The notes: generated by a model not told the origin, from the letters alone. A DNA stretch of 29,812 nucleotides from MESE01 sp036675035 (GCA_036675035.1 JAKFFO010000136.1:1-29812), one strand, 5' to 3'; positions 8,036-16,475 are shown, numbered from the stretch's first letter. Translations and numbers: made by a program.

Positions 8036-8719
8036 ATGCGCCGCGCCGATCGCCTGTTTCAGATCGCTCAGTATCTGCGCGGCCGCAGGCTGACCACAGC
8101 CAGGCAGCTGGCCGAATGGTTATCGGTATCCGAACGAACCATTTATCGCGACATCCGCGACCTGTCGCTGTCGGGCGTGCCGGTCGAAGGTGAAGCCGGT
8201 GTCGGTTACCGGATCAAAGCGGGATTCGACTTGCAACCACTGATGTTTTCTCCAGATGAAATCGATGCACTGGTCATCGGCATGCGCATGGTGCAGGCAT
8301 GGGGCGGCCCGCAGCTTGCCGCATCCAGCGCTGCCGCGCTGGCAAAGATCACCCTGGCATTACCGAAAGACAAGCGCGACTTTGTCGAGGCGACGCCATT
8401 GTTTGCGCCGAATTTCCATATTGATCCGGCGCACGGGGAAAGGCTGGAACAAGTTCGCCAGGCCATCGGCCACCGTTGCAAGCTGAAGGTCGATTATATC
8501 GATGCCCAGGAACAGCAAACGCAACGCAGTGTCTGGCCGCTGGCGCTATATTTCTGGGGTGGGGTGTGGCTGCTCGCGGCATGGTGCGAAATGCGCTCCG
8601 GTTTCCGGTCGTTTCGTCTCGATCGCGTCAAAACGCTGATCACGACCGATAGCTATCCCGACCTGCCCGGCCAGCGCCTGGCGGACTTCGTGCGCCACGT
8701 GATGAAGAATCATCAATAG
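8036..8719 (+). CDS. YafY-type transcriptional regulator (HTH plus WYL)
   Basis: A 227-residue DNA-binding regulator. The N-terminal winged helix (residues 1-60: RRADRLFQIAQYLRGRR, then TARQLAEWLSVSERTIYRDIRDLSLSGVPVEGEAGVGY) is the HTH_11/DeoR-like fold typical of YafY proteins. The C-terminal region from about 140 is a WYL-type ligand-sensing domain with PLALYFWGGVWLLAAWCEMRSGFRSFRLDR. WYL regulators are often repressors or activators responding to nucleic acid or small ligands; the ligand here is unknown. It sits 13 bases after the TfoX_C gene and 66 bases before gabD, so either neighbour could be a target. Confidence 0.88.
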   Translation: MRRADRLFQIAQYLRGRRLTTARQLAEWLSVSERTIYRDIRDLSLSGVPVEGEAGVGYRIKAGFDLQPLMFSPDEIDALVIGMRMVQAWGGPQLAASSAAALAKITLALPKDKRDFVEATPLFAPNFHIDPAHGERLEQVRQAIGHRCKLKVDYIDAQEQQTQRSVWPLALYFWGGVWLLAAWCEMRSGFRSFRLDRVKTLITTDSYPDLPGQRLADFVRHVMKNHQ

Positions 8720-8733
8720 CATGCAGCAAGTCA

Positions 8734-8779
8734 CTGCCGTTTGCGATATCCTTGTTTTTTTCGCACATACGGCAGGAGA
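8734..8779 (+). promoter_or_regulatory. Leader hairpin overlapping the gabD ribosome binding site
   Basis: CTGCCGT (8734-8740) pairs with ACGGCAG (8769-8775), and inside it TGCGA (8742-8746) pairs with TCGCA (8761-8765), leaving a T-rich apical loop. The outer right arm covers the first bases of the AGGAGA ribosome binding site (8774-8779). It could be an RNA structure that limits translation of gabD or a DNA operator for the adjacent YafY-type regulator. Both readings are inference. Confidence 0.4.
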
Positions 8780-8785
8780 CAAATC

Positions 8786-10264
8786 ATGTTGCAAGCAGTC
8801 AAAGGACTTCCCAAGCTCAACGACGCCGCGCTTCTGCGCAAGCAGGCCTATATCAACGGTGAATGGGTTGATGCCGCAAAGACCTTCGACGTGACCAATC
8901 CTGCCGACGGTGTCACGATCGGCTCGGTACCGAACATGGGTGCCGCCGAAACCCGGACCGCTATCGATGCCGCGAATGCCGCTTTTCCGGCATGGTCCGC
9001 CAAGACCGGCAAGGAACGCGCCGGCATCATGCGCAAATGGTTTGACTTGATACAGGCCAATGCCGACGACCTGGCTGCGCTGATGACTGCGGAACAGGGC
9101 AAGCCGCTGGCCGAAGCCAAAGGTGAAGTGATGTACGGCGCAAGCTTCATCGAATGGTTTGCCGAAGAAGCCAAGCGTGTCAACGGCGATGTAATGTCGT
9201 CAACCTGGTCCGACAAGCGCATGGTGATACTCAAGCAGCCGATCGGCGTATGCGCATCGATCACGCCATGGAACTTCCCGATCGCAATGATCACCCGCAA
9301 GGTTGCACCGGCAGTGGCAGCAGGCTGCACCATCGTCATCAAGCCCGCGGAGCAGACGCCGCTGTCGGCACTTGCGATGGCCGAACTGGCACAGCGTGCC
9401 GGCCTGCCGCCGGGCGTGATCAATATCGTCACCGCCGACGCGGACCAGTCGATCGAAGTCGGCAAAGTGCTGTGCACCAGCCCGATCGTGCGCCATCTGT
9501 CATTTACCGGATCGACGCCGGTCGGACGGATCCTGATGCAGCAATGCGCGCCGACCATCAAGAAGCTCGGACTGGAACTGGGCGGCCATGCACCCTTTAT
9601 CGTATTCGACGATGCCGACCTCGATGCCGCGGTCGAAGGCGCACTGGTATCAAAATACCGCAATGCCGGACAGACATGCGTATGCACCAACCGCTTTTAT
9701 GTACATGAATCGATTTACGATTCATTCGTTAAAAAGCTGGCGGCCGGCGCGGCAAAGATCAAAGTCGGCAACGGATTTGAAACAGGCGTTGCGCAAGGTC
9801 CGCTGATCGATGATCAGGCAATCGCCAAGGTCGAAGAACATGTGGCGGACGCATTGGCAAAAGGCGCCAAGGTCGAAAGCGGCGGCAAGAAGCATGCATT
9901 GGGTGGGCATTTCTACGAACCGACGGTGTTGTCGAACATCACCGGCGACATGAAAATCATGCACGAGGAAACCTTCGGCCCGGTTGCCGCGGTCATCAAG
10001 TTCAAGACCGAGGAAGAAGCGATTGCAGCCGCCAACGATACCGACTTCGGCCTCGCCAGCTATTTCTATTCGCGCGACATCGGCCGGGTCTGGCGCGTTG
10101 CCGAAAAACTGGAATACGGCATGGTCGGCATCAACACCGGCATCATCTCGAATGAAGTCGCACCGTTCGGCGGCGTCAAGCAATCGGGACTGGGTCGCGA
10201 AGGTTCGAAGTACGGTATGGACGAATATCTGGAACTAAAGTATTTGTGCATGGGCTGCGTGTAG
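8786..10264 (+). CDS. gabD: NAD(P)-dependent succinate-semialdehyde dehydrogenase
   Basis: Oxidises succinate semialdehyde to succinate, the last step of GABA breakdown. The 492-residue aldehyde dehydrogenase has the cofactor-binding SITPWNFPIAMITRK block (158-172), the SFTGSTPVGR turn (239-248), the general-base Glu264 in LELGGHAPFIVFDDADLD, and the nucleophile Cys298 in NAGQTCVCTNRFYV. The end (VGINTGIISNEVAPFGGVKQSGLGREGSKYGMDEYLE) is diagnostic of the GabD group. AGGAGA upstream fixes the start at 8786. No gabT aminotransferase is nearby, so the gene may serve other semialdehyde sources. A strong terminator follows. Confidence 0.93.
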   Translation: MLQAVKGLPKLNDAALLRKQAYINGEWVDAAKTFDVTNPADGVTIGSVPNMGAAETRTAIDAANAAFPAWSAKTGKERAGIMRKWFDLIQANADDLAALMTAEQGKPLAEAKGEVMYGASFIEWFAEEAKRVNGDVMSSTWSDKRMVILKQPIGVCASITPWNFPIAMITRKVAPAVAAGCTIVIKPAEQTPLSALAMAELAQRAGLPPGVINIVTADADQSIEVGKVLCTSPIVRHLSFTGSTPVGRILMQQCAPTIKKLGLELGGHAPFIVFDDADLDAAVEGALVSKYRNAGQTCVCTNRFYVHESIYDSFVKKLAAGAAKIKVGNGFETGVAQGPLIDDQAIAKVEEHVADALAKGAKVESGGKKHALGGHFYEPTVLSNITGDMKIMHEETFGPVAAVIKFKTEEEAIAAANDTDFGLASYFYSRDIGRVWRVAEKLEYGMVGINTGIISNEVAPFGGVKQSGLGREGSKYGMDEYLELKYLCMGCV

Positions 10265-10319
10265 CGCAGTACCGCGCCCGGCCTGCTCCTCTCGCTGTGC
10301 GCGGTGTCGCGGCGCTTGG

Positions 10320-10350
10320 AAAAAAGGGCTTGCAATGCAAGCCCTTTTTT
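10320..10350. terminator. Bidirectional Rho-independent terminator between gabD and tetR
   Basis: A 14-bp perfect stem (AAAAAAGGGCTTGC at 10320-10333 with GCAAGCCCTTTTTT at 10337-10350) closes a 3-base loop. It starts with A6 and ends with T6, so it works on both strands: it ends gabD (+) and the convergent TetR gene (-). Confidence 0.92.
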
Positions 10351-10381
10351 GAAATTTCCGCTACCGCGCGGGATGCGTTTT

Positions 10382-11065
10382 TCAGTTCGCCGCCGCCGCG
10401 CGCAGCCGGCATTTTTCGACAAGACCGAGCAGTACGACATCCAGCAGGTTCAGGATGATTTCGTCTTCCGATAACCGCGTCGGCCGTTCTCCCTGGGGAA
10501 AGGTAATCAGGAGCGACGCCATGCCGTTGGCTGCAGCCCAAAACGTCCAGGTGTCGTTGCCGTGCGCATCGACCGGACCGAAAGGTTCAAGGTAAGTTTG
10601 CATGACCTGTTGCGTGATTCGAAACGTATTGACGGAAGTCTCAAGCAAGGTCGGATACCGGCTGTGCGGCGTAATCAGCGAGCTGTGCATAAGCTTGAAA
10701 ATGCCCGGGTGGTCGAGAGCGAACCGGACGTACGCCAGAAAAAAGCGGCGCAATTGTTCCTTATGATCGGCAACGCCTTCTGCCGCAAGCGCCGCACTGA
10801 CAGTAAGCCTGCGAAACCCTTCTTCCGCCACTGCTGCCAGCAATGTCATCTTGTCGCCGAAATGATGCAGTGCCGACGATGCCGCCACACCGTTTCTTCG
10901 CGCTACTTCGCGCAGACTTGTCATCGCAACGCCGCGCTCTTCGACGACTTCCCATGCGCTGACTAACAGCGCGCGCCGCAAATCGCCGTGGTGGAATGTA
11001 TTCCGCTCGGCTTTTTTCCCGGACAACTGCGTATCATGTTCATGCACAACGGTATTGCTCATCAT
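10382..11065 (-). CDS. TetR/AcrR-family transcriptional regulator
   Basis: A 227-residue one-component repressor. The N-terminal HTH (about residues 25-75) shows the family pattern HHGDLRRALLVSAWEVVEERGVAMTSLREVARRNGVAASSALHHFGDKMTLLAAVAEEGF. The C-terminal ligand domain, with LFFLAYVRFALDHPGIFKLMHS-like helices and FWAAANGMASLL, resembles the WHG-type TetR C-terminal group. The first codon may be 11065 or the next Met at 11062; no strong ribosome binding site decides it. It is divergent from the Bcr/CflA efflux gene, with a 19-bp dyad between them, the classic arrangement for a TetR protein controlling a drug exporter. The inducer is unknown. Confidence 0.9.
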   Translation of the reverse strand: MMSNTVVHEHDTQLSGKKAERNTFHHGDLRRALLVSAWEVVEERGVAMTSLREVARRNGVAASSALHHFGDKMTLLAAVAEEGFRRLTVSAALAAEGVADHKEQLRRFFLAYVRFALDHPGIFKLMHSSLITPHSRYPTLLETSVNTFRITQQVMQTYLEPFGPVDAHGNDTWTFWAAANGMASLLITFPQGERPTRLSEDEIILNLLDVVLLGLVEKCRLRAAAAN

Positions 11066-11098
11066 GTGTTCCCGACGGATTTGACGGGCATCCTAGCA

Positions 11099-11117
11099 TG
11101 TCAATACCGTGTTGACA
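11099..11117. promoter_or_regulatory. 19-bp dyad, probable TetR operator
   Basis: The sequence TGTCAATACCGTGTTGACA is a palindrome with one mismatch pair and a central C, of the size usual for TetR-family operators. Each arm contains TTGACA reading outward, so the dyad would cover possible -35 elements of both the tetR gene and the efflux gene. No clear -10 box matches at 17 bases on either side, so the promoter part of the call is weaker than the operator part. Confidence 0.6.
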
Positions 11118-11261
11118 GACCGTTACGATGGCTTTTTCAAACGGCCGATCACTTAATTGTTATATGCTTCAACAATTCGTTCGAATCGTCATTATTTGTT
11201 TTCGTTATCGCTGATTGCTGCAAGCCCACCTCGTTGCAGCGTTGATTTTTCATGAGTTCAA

Positions 11262-12533
11262 ATGCCGTCCAATGACATCGGTAGTTCTCAGGTTTCCGGC
11301 AACATTCCGCCGACCTCCCGTACGGCCCTGGCGCTGATGCTGGCGGGCCTGGCAATGCTCGGCCCTTTCTCGATCGACAGCTACCTTCCGGCCTTTCCGA
11401 ATATTCAGGAAACGCTGCGGGCCAGTCCGCTTGAAGTGCAACAGACACTGACCGCCTACATGGCCGCCTTCGCAGTGATGATCCTGTGGCATGGCGCATT
11501 GTCCGATGCATTCGGCCGCCGCAACATCATTCTGGGTTCGCTCGCAGTATTTGCGGTCGCAACGCTGGGCTGTGCCGCAGCCCACAGCATCGAGTATCTC
11601 TGGGCTTTCCGCATGCTGCAGGGCGTGTCGGCCGGTGCCGGCGTGGTGATCGGCAGGGCCATCATTCGCGATCTGTATTCGGGTGCCGCCGCAGCACGGC
11701 TGCTGTCGATGGTCACGATGATTTTTTCAATTGCACCAGCCATCGCGCCGATATTCGGCGGCTGGATCGTGACGCTGCTCAACTGGCGCGCAATCTTCCT
11801 CTTTCTGTTTGCCTATACCGTACTGCTGTTCTGCCTTTGCTGGAAGCGCCTGCCGGAATCGCTTGCCGCCGAAAACCGGCAACCGTTCAATCCGCATTTC
11901 CTGGCGCAGAGCTACAAGCAGATTTTCCGATCGCCGCTGTTTCACCTGAAGGCCGGGACCGTGGCGTTCAACTTTGCAGGATTATTCCTGTACGTGTCGG
12001 CCGCTCCTGCATTCATTACGCAGCACCTCGGGTTGGGGCCGGATCAATTCGGCTGGATGTTCATTCCTTTCGTTGCCGGGATTTTCCTTGGTGCACTTGC
12101 AGCCAATCGCCTGGCTGGAAAATTTTCGGTTTTCCGGCAGGTGATGATCGGCTTCTGTTTCCTGATCGGCGCCGCGTCAGTCAACGTGATCTATCATGCG
12201 CTGCTGCCGCCCTCGTTGCCCTGGTCGGTCGCGCCACTGTTCTTTTACGCATTCGGCATGTCGCTCGTCGCGCCGGGTGCCACCTTGCTGGTGCTGGATC
12301 TGTTCCCCAGCATTCGCGGCACCGTCGCGTCATGCCAATCGTTTACGATGACCATGCTGGCCGCAGTGGTGGCCGGCGTGATAGCGCCGTTTCTCGATCG
12401 TTCGGTGTTATTGCTGGCCGCCGGGCAGCTTGGCTTTACGTTGACGGCACTGGCGTTCTGGATGGCGAGCCGCTCCTATCGCATCCGCCTCGATGCGCGG
12501 CAATCGCTCCTGCCCGATAACCAACGCGAATAA
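11262..12533 (+). CDS. Bcr/CflA-family multidrug efflux transporter (MFS)
   Basis: A 423-residue inner-membrane drug:proton antiporter with about 12 hydrophobic helices. The first helix motif GPFSIDSYLPAFPNI and the following QQTLTAYMAAFAVMILWHGALSDAFGRRNIIL (MFS motif A: GxxSDxxGRR) are characteristic of the Bcr/CflA group, whose members export bicyclomycin, chloramphenicol or other small drugs. The AFRMLQGVSAGAGVVIGRAIIRDLYSG block is the motif on helices 4-5. The start at 11262 lacks an obvious ribosome binding site. The divergent TetR gene and intervening dyad suggest ligand-induced expression. The exported compound cannot be read from sequence. Confidence 0.9.
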   Translation: MPSNDIGSSQVSGNIPPTSRTALALMLAGLAMLGPFSIDSYLPAFPNIQETLRASPLEVQQTLTAYMAAFAVMILWHGALSDAFGRRNIILGSLAVFAVATLGCAAAHSIEYLWAFRMLQGVSAGAGVVIGRAIIRDLYSGAAAARLLSMVTMIFSIAPAIAPIFGGWIVTLLNWRAIFLFLFAYTVLLFCLCWKRLPESLAAENRQPFNPHFLAQSYKQIFRSPLFHLKAGTVAFNFAGLFLYVSAAPAFITQHLGLGPDQFGWMFIPFVAGIFLGALAANRLAGKFSVFRQVMIGFCFLIGAASVNVIYHALLPPSLPWSVAPLFFYAFGMSLVAPGATLLVLDLFPSIRGTVASCQSFTMTMLAAVVAGVIAPFLDRSVLLLAAGQLGFTLTALAFWMASRSYRIRLDARQSLLPDNQRE

Positions 12534-12539
12534 TCCATC

Positions 12540-12561
12540 GGCAATGCGGAAATCCATTGCC
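12540..12561 (+). terminator. Hairpin after the Bcr/CflA gene
   Basis: GGCAATG (12540-12546) pairs perfectly with CATTGCC (12555-12561) around an 8-base loop. It starts 6 bases after the stop codon. No T-run follows, so termination is uncertain. Confidence 0.35.
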
Positions 12562-12603
12562 TTCGGCTAACCCACCCTGCCCCCTATCGAGCGAGGCTGC
12601 GAA

Positions 12604-13449
12604 ATGTCACATACGAAAATTCTGGCCCTGACCCTGCTTGCAATGATTGCCTTCGCGGGCAATTCCCTGTTATGCCGCCTGGCACTGAAAGATACCGGTA
12701 TCGACGCGGCCAGCTTTACGTCGATTCGCATCGTTTCGGGCGCGCTCGTCCTGTGGTTGATCGTGCGTCTGCGCAGCGGCGAACAGCGTGCCGCCGGAAG
12801 CTGGCGATCGGCATTTGCGCTGTTTGCATATGCAGCCGGATTCTCGTTCGCCTACATCAACCTGCCGGCCGGCACCGGTGCCCTGATACTGTTCGGCGCA
12901 GTACAGGTCACGATGATCGGCTATGGATTGTGGCGCGGTGAACGGCTGCAAAAACGGCAGACGGCCGGCCTGGCATGTGCGTTGATCGGCCTGGTCGGCC
13001 TGTTGCTGCCGGGGGTCTCCGCACCGCCGCTGGCAGGATCGGCATTGATGCTGGGCGCCGGAGTCGCATGGGGAATCTATTCGCTGCGCGGAAAAGGCGC
13101 GGGCGATCCGATCTCTGCAACAGCCGGCAACTTCATTCGCGCGGTGCCTTTTTCGGTAGTGCTGAGCATCGCAACGCTGTCGTTTGCGTCGATCGATCAG
13201 GCCGGCCTCTGGTATGCGATCGCGTCCGGTGCGATCACTTCGGGTATCGGTTACGCGATCTGGTACACCGCGCTGCGCGGCCTGGCGGCAACCAGCGCTG
13301 CGACCGTGCAACTTTCAGTGCCGGTTATCACGGCAATCGGAGGCATCCTGTTTCTCGGCGAAGCGCTTACCTTGCGCCTGCTGATCGCATCGATCGCCAT
13401 ATTGGGCGGCATCGCGCTGGTGGTTTTGGTCAGGCCGCGTACGGCTTGA
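12604..13449 (+). CDS. DMT-family EamA transporter
   Basis: A 281-residue inner-membrane permease with about ten transmembrane helices in two EamA repeats. The start MSHTKILALTLLAMIAFAGNSLLCRLALKDTGIDAASFTSIRIVSGALVLWLIVR is typical, and the second repeat (VAWGIYSLRGKGAGDPISATAGNFIRAVPFS, then YAIWYTALRGLAATSAATVQLSVPVITAIGGILFLGE) has the family's conserved Glu near the end. DMT proteins export or import amino acids, nucleobases or other metabolites; the substrate is unknown. GAGG lies about 9 bases before the ATG. It follows the efflux gene by 70 bases and may be read through from it. Confidence 0.88.
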   Translation: MSHTKILALTLLAMIAFAGNSLLCRLALKDTGIDAASFTSIRIVSGALVLWLIVRLRSGEQRAAGSWRSAFALFAYAAGFSFAYINLPAGTGALILFGAVQVTMIGYGLWRGERLQKRQTAGLACALIGLVGLLLPGVSAPPLAGSALMLGAGVAWGIYSLRGKGAGDPISATAGNFIRAVPFSVVLSIATLSFASIDQAGLWYAIASGAITSGIGYAIWYTALRGLAATSAATVQLSVPVITAIGGILFLGEALTLRLLIASIAILGGIALVVLVRPRTA

Positions 13450-13885
13450 TACCGGACCCGACACCGGCTATCCATCGATGCGAGCACTCGCTTCCGAGCG
13501 ATCGTCGCAGGCGTTGCAGGCTTGCACCGTGCTCGTGCGGCGCCTGTGCGGTATAATGACGGCGTCCGACAGGCCGGTCGCCCTCTTTGTCCGGGTTGAC
13601 ATCCAGGCCTGAATCTCTTGCAGCCCTCGGTCGCACGCGTGTTGATACCTCAAGCGTGCCGACAATGTTCAACATCTGCAGCAATGCCACGTGCGGTGCA
13701 CGCGGATGCGCATCTTCAAGCGCGTTTATTCTGTCCGTTAGCTAAACACGACAGGCGAAAGCAGGCTCATACCGCCTGGTTGCACGCTGTTTTTCCTTTA
13801 CCAGCCATGCGACACGATGGCTGTTCAACAATTAGCGTTCGGTTTCCGGTCCCGGAGGCTGCACGCACTTACATGGGAATTGCCA
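13450..13885 (+). promoter_or_regulatory. Long non-coding leader with a consensus -10 box upstream of infA
   Basis: No credible gene lies in these 436 bases. A perfect TATAAT at 13552-13557 would start transcription near 13564 and give a leader of about 320 bases before infA. A good -35 hexamer at 16-18 bases is missing (nearest TTGCAC, 24 bases away). The leader includes short inverted segments and a GGAGG sequence at about 13855. Long leaders on a translation-factor gene are reminiscent of cold-shock mRNAs, but this is inference. Confidence 0.45.
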
Positions 13886-14146
13886 ATGTCGAAAGAAGAT
13901 CTTCTTGAAATGAACGGCCTCGTAACCGACGTGCTTCCTGACTCGCGCTTTCGCGTCGATCTCGATAACGGTCACAAATTGATTGCTTATACGTCCGGAA
14001 AAATGCGCAAAAACCATATTCGCATTCTCGCCGGCGACAAGGTGACGCTTGAGCTGTCGCCTTACGACCTGAGCAAGGGACGCATTACCTTCCGCCATAT
14101 CGAAAAGCGCGGTCCGGCACCGACCGGCGCACAGCGGCGGCGTTAG
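13886..14146 (+). CDS. infA: Translation initiation factor IF-1 (second, longer copy)
   Basis: S1/OB-fold protein that binds the 30S A site during initiation. The 86 residues start MSKEDLLEMNGLVTDVLPDSRFRVDLDNGHKLIAYTSGKMRKNHIRILAGDKVTLELSPYDLSKGRITFRH, a full IF-1 domain. The family norm is 72 residues; the extra Arg/Pro-rich tail (GPAPTGAQRRR) and the stand-alone location away from ribosomal protein genes fit the second infA found in many Burkholderiales. The start at 13886 is chosen because the frame upstream to 13817 does not resemble IF-1. Expression is probably driven from the TATAAT at 13552. Confidence 0.93.
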   Translation: MSKEDLLEMNGLVTDVLPDSRFRVDLDNGHKLIAYTSGKMRKNHIRILAGDKVTLELSPYDLSKGRITFRHIEKRGPAPTGAQRRR

Positions 14147-14505
14147 TACCAATCCAGCAAGAACCAGTTAAAGCCCGGTAACGACGGCATTCGTACCGGA
14201 CCTGCGGTGCCTGGTTTCCAATGCAATATTGCGGTATCGAAAATCAACCGGCTTTGCCGCGATGTCGATCTGAATATAAACTGTCCCGGATATCAATCTC
14301 GCCCGCCTTTGCGTAGCATCAGAGTGCGCGCATTCAGTGCCGAGCATGATCGCAATGATCATCCGGATATCCAGCGTGTGATGAATCCGGTTTCGCGATC
14401 CCGGTTGTGCGCCCGACGAGCGTCAGCTTTACCCGCATGTCATTTCCGCATACGCATGTTTGCGCAATGTGTTTCAGCAACTTTCACAGCGACCAAATTA
14501 TTATT
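14147..14505. other. Intergenic region without a recognisable gene
   Basis: About 360 bases between infA and a small hypothetical gene. I see no long frame with sensible codon use, no RNA gene and no strong terminator. A short imperfect hairpin (CGGTAACGA with TCGTACCG, 14176-14199) could end infA, but it has no T-run. Confidence 0.4.
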
Positions 14506-14826
14506 ATGAATCAGGAAGTCCGCACAAAAATCGACCGCCTGGCCGGTGCAGAAGCCATTTCAGCGAAAGCGCGGGAAATTGGCATCGAGAACGGCGTCGT
14601 TATTTCCGAATGCGTTTGGGATATCGGTCAGGCATTCGAACTTCAGCATGCTCATCGGCTCGATCTGTCGACCGCGACAAAAACAGTCCGTCTCTATTTC
14701 CCCGATGTTGAGCTGTCAACCACGGGTAACGAATCCAGGAAAAAGCGGATGGAAGATCGCTTGCGTAATGCCATCGCTCAATTATTGCCGAGAACGCCGT
14801 CGCCTACCTACGCCACTTCCGCGTAG
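14506..14826 (+). CDS. Hypothetical small protein
   Basis: I do not recognise this 106-residue protein. It begins MNQEVRTKIDRLAGAEAISAKAREIGIENGVVISECVWDIG and ends with a basic region (NESRKKRMEDRLRNAIAQLL) and a short Pro/Thr tail. It has no signal peptide or membrane helix. The mix of helical segments and a charged C-terminus would suit a nucleic-acid-associated or small regulatory protein, but no motif proves this. The frame is open from 14407, yet the upstream residues look non-coding; the ATG at 14506 has no evident ribosome binding site. The natural-looking amino-acid composition supports a real gene. Confidence 0.5.
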   Translation: MNQEVRTKIDRLAGAEAISAKAREIGIENGVVISECVWDIGQAFELQHAHRLDLSTATKTVRLYFPDVELSTTGNESRKKRMEDRLRNAIAQLLPRTPSPTYATSA

Positions 14827-14942
14827 CTCGCGTATTTGCGCCGGCAACGACACATCGTTGCCGAAATCAACATTCCTGATCCAGGGCTGAAACCACGGCT
14901 CGACAATGAACCCGATAACGCGCGGCGCGGTCCAATCGCATC

Positions 14943-16277
14943 ATGCGCACGCAACCGCTCCGTTCGCTGTTCTTCCTTGCTTCACTGTTATCGGCGCCAT
15001 TTGTCGCGCCCGCGGATTCAGCCTCACTGCTTGCATGGCATGGCAGCACGGAAATCGCCGGCGGCCGCGGAGAACGCGGACCATGGCAACAAAACGAATC
15101 GCGCTACGACTACGTCGACGATCCGGCGGTCGCGATCGATGATCGCGGTAATATCGCCGTCGCCTGGGTAGCGCAGGCCCGAAAGGATGTATTCTTTCAG
15201 CGCCTGTCCGCAGACGGTGCGAAGCGGGCCGGCACGCCGGTCAATATTTCACGCAGTCCGGACACTTTCTCATGGCTTCCCCGCATAGGCATTGCACCGG
15301 ACGATCCGCAGAAAATTTTTATTCTCTGGCAGGAAATCATTTTCTCCGGCGGTTCGCATGGCGGCGACATCCTGTTCGCACGATCAGAAGATGGAGGAGC
15401 CTCATTCTCGCAACCAGTCAATTTGTCGAATTCGGCGGGCGGTGACGGCAAGGGGCGAATCAATCAAAAAATCTGGCACAACGGCAGCCTTGATCTCGCT
15501 GCGGGCGCCGATGGTGCGATCTATGTCGCGTGGACCGAATACGACGGGCCGCTCTGGTTTAGCCATTCAACCGATGGCGGAAAAAAATTTTCACAACCGC
15601 GGCGCGTTGCCGGCGGACGCAATGCCGACCCGGCACGCGCGCCATCGCTTGCACTCGGCCACGATCGTGACGTGTATCTGGCATGGACCATCGGCGAAGA
15701 CCAGGCTGCGGATATTCATGTCGCGAAGTCCGTGGACGGCGGCGCCACTTTCCGCGAACCGATCATTGTCGCAAAAAGCGATGGCTATTCGGACGCGCCA
15801 AAGATCGCAGTCGATTCGATTGGAACCGTACACCTCGTGTTTGCAGAAAGTTCGGACGGACCGTTTGCACGGTACCAGGTTCGATACACGCGTTCCACGG
15901 ACGGAGCGCGCACATTCGACGTACCGCGCGAGATTTCATCGCCGCTGTCGGAATCGAACCGGGGAGCTGCGTTTCCAGCATTGAGCATCGATGCAGCCAA
16001 CCGGCTCTACGTCATGTGGGAACTGTTCGATGAACGTCGCCGAGGCCCGCGCGGCTTGGGGCTGACCATCTCGACCGATGGAGGGCGCAGCTTCAAGCAG
16101 CCAACGCTGGTACCGCAAAGCATCGATCCGGCAGGCGGCTCCAATGGAAGTCATCAGGGCTTGCTGATGAAAAAGCTTGCGGTGAGCAGCAGCGGCGCTG
16201 TGGCAATCGTCAACAGCAGTCTCAAGCAGCATGAGCACAGCCGGGTATGGCTGATACGCGCGGAAATCGCGCGCTGA
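14943..16277 (+). CDS. Secreted Asp-box (sialidase-fold, BNR-repeat) protein
   Basis: A 444-residue exported protein with a Sec signal peptide (hydrophobic residues about 8-22, likely cleaved near residue 27). It contains five Asp-box motifs of the form S-x-D-G-(G)-x-x-F at residues 148, 209, 263, 318 and 377, spaced about 55-60 residues apart, as in six-bladed sialidase-like beta-propellers. The intervening IYVAWTE, VYLAWTI and LYVMWEL strands repeat with the same period. The arginine triad and catalytic Tyr/Glu of true sialidases cannot be assigned confidently, so the fold is well supported and the sialidase activity is not. It is convergent with the histidine kinase gene. Confidence 0.8.
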   Translation: MRTQPLRSLFFLASLLSAPFVAPADSASLLAWHGSTEIAGGRGERGPWQQNESRYDYVDDPAVAIDDRGNIAVAWVAQARKDVFFQRLSADGAKRAGTPVNISRSPDTFSWLPRIGIAPDDPQKIFILWQEIIFSGGSHGGDILFARSEDGGASFSQPVNLSNSAGGDGKGRINQKIWHNGSLDLAAGADGAIYVAWTEYDGPLWFSHSTDGGKKFSQPRRVAGGRNADPARAPSLALGHDRDVYLAWTIGEDQAADIHVAKSVDGGATFREPIIVAKSDGYSDAPKIAVDSIGTVHLVFAESSDGPFARYQVRYTRSTDGARTFDVPREISSPLSESNRGAAFPALSIDAANRLYVMWELFDERRRGPRGLGLTISTDGGRSFKQPTLVPQSIDPAGGSNGSHQGLLMKKLAVSSSGAVAIVNSSLKQHEHSRVWLIRAEIAR

Positions 16278-16475
16278 CACGCAGGGAAATCAATTGCGTT
16301 GAAATCAGCCGGCAGCAGGCCGCCACCCGGAGCCGCCAGATCAAATACCTTCCGGGTCGGGCCAATATTGATCCGGCGCCAATACGTATCGAGCCGTACC
16401 CCCTGATTCCGGCTCTCTCCCGGAAGGAGACGGTGAGAAATGAGCACGATGAACCAGAGCCGTCATCGCCCCGGA

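Noticed and set aside
13618..13908. 96-codon plus-strand frame overlapping the infA start
   Set aside because: It overlaps infA in another frame and lies in the leader; composition is unlike a protein.
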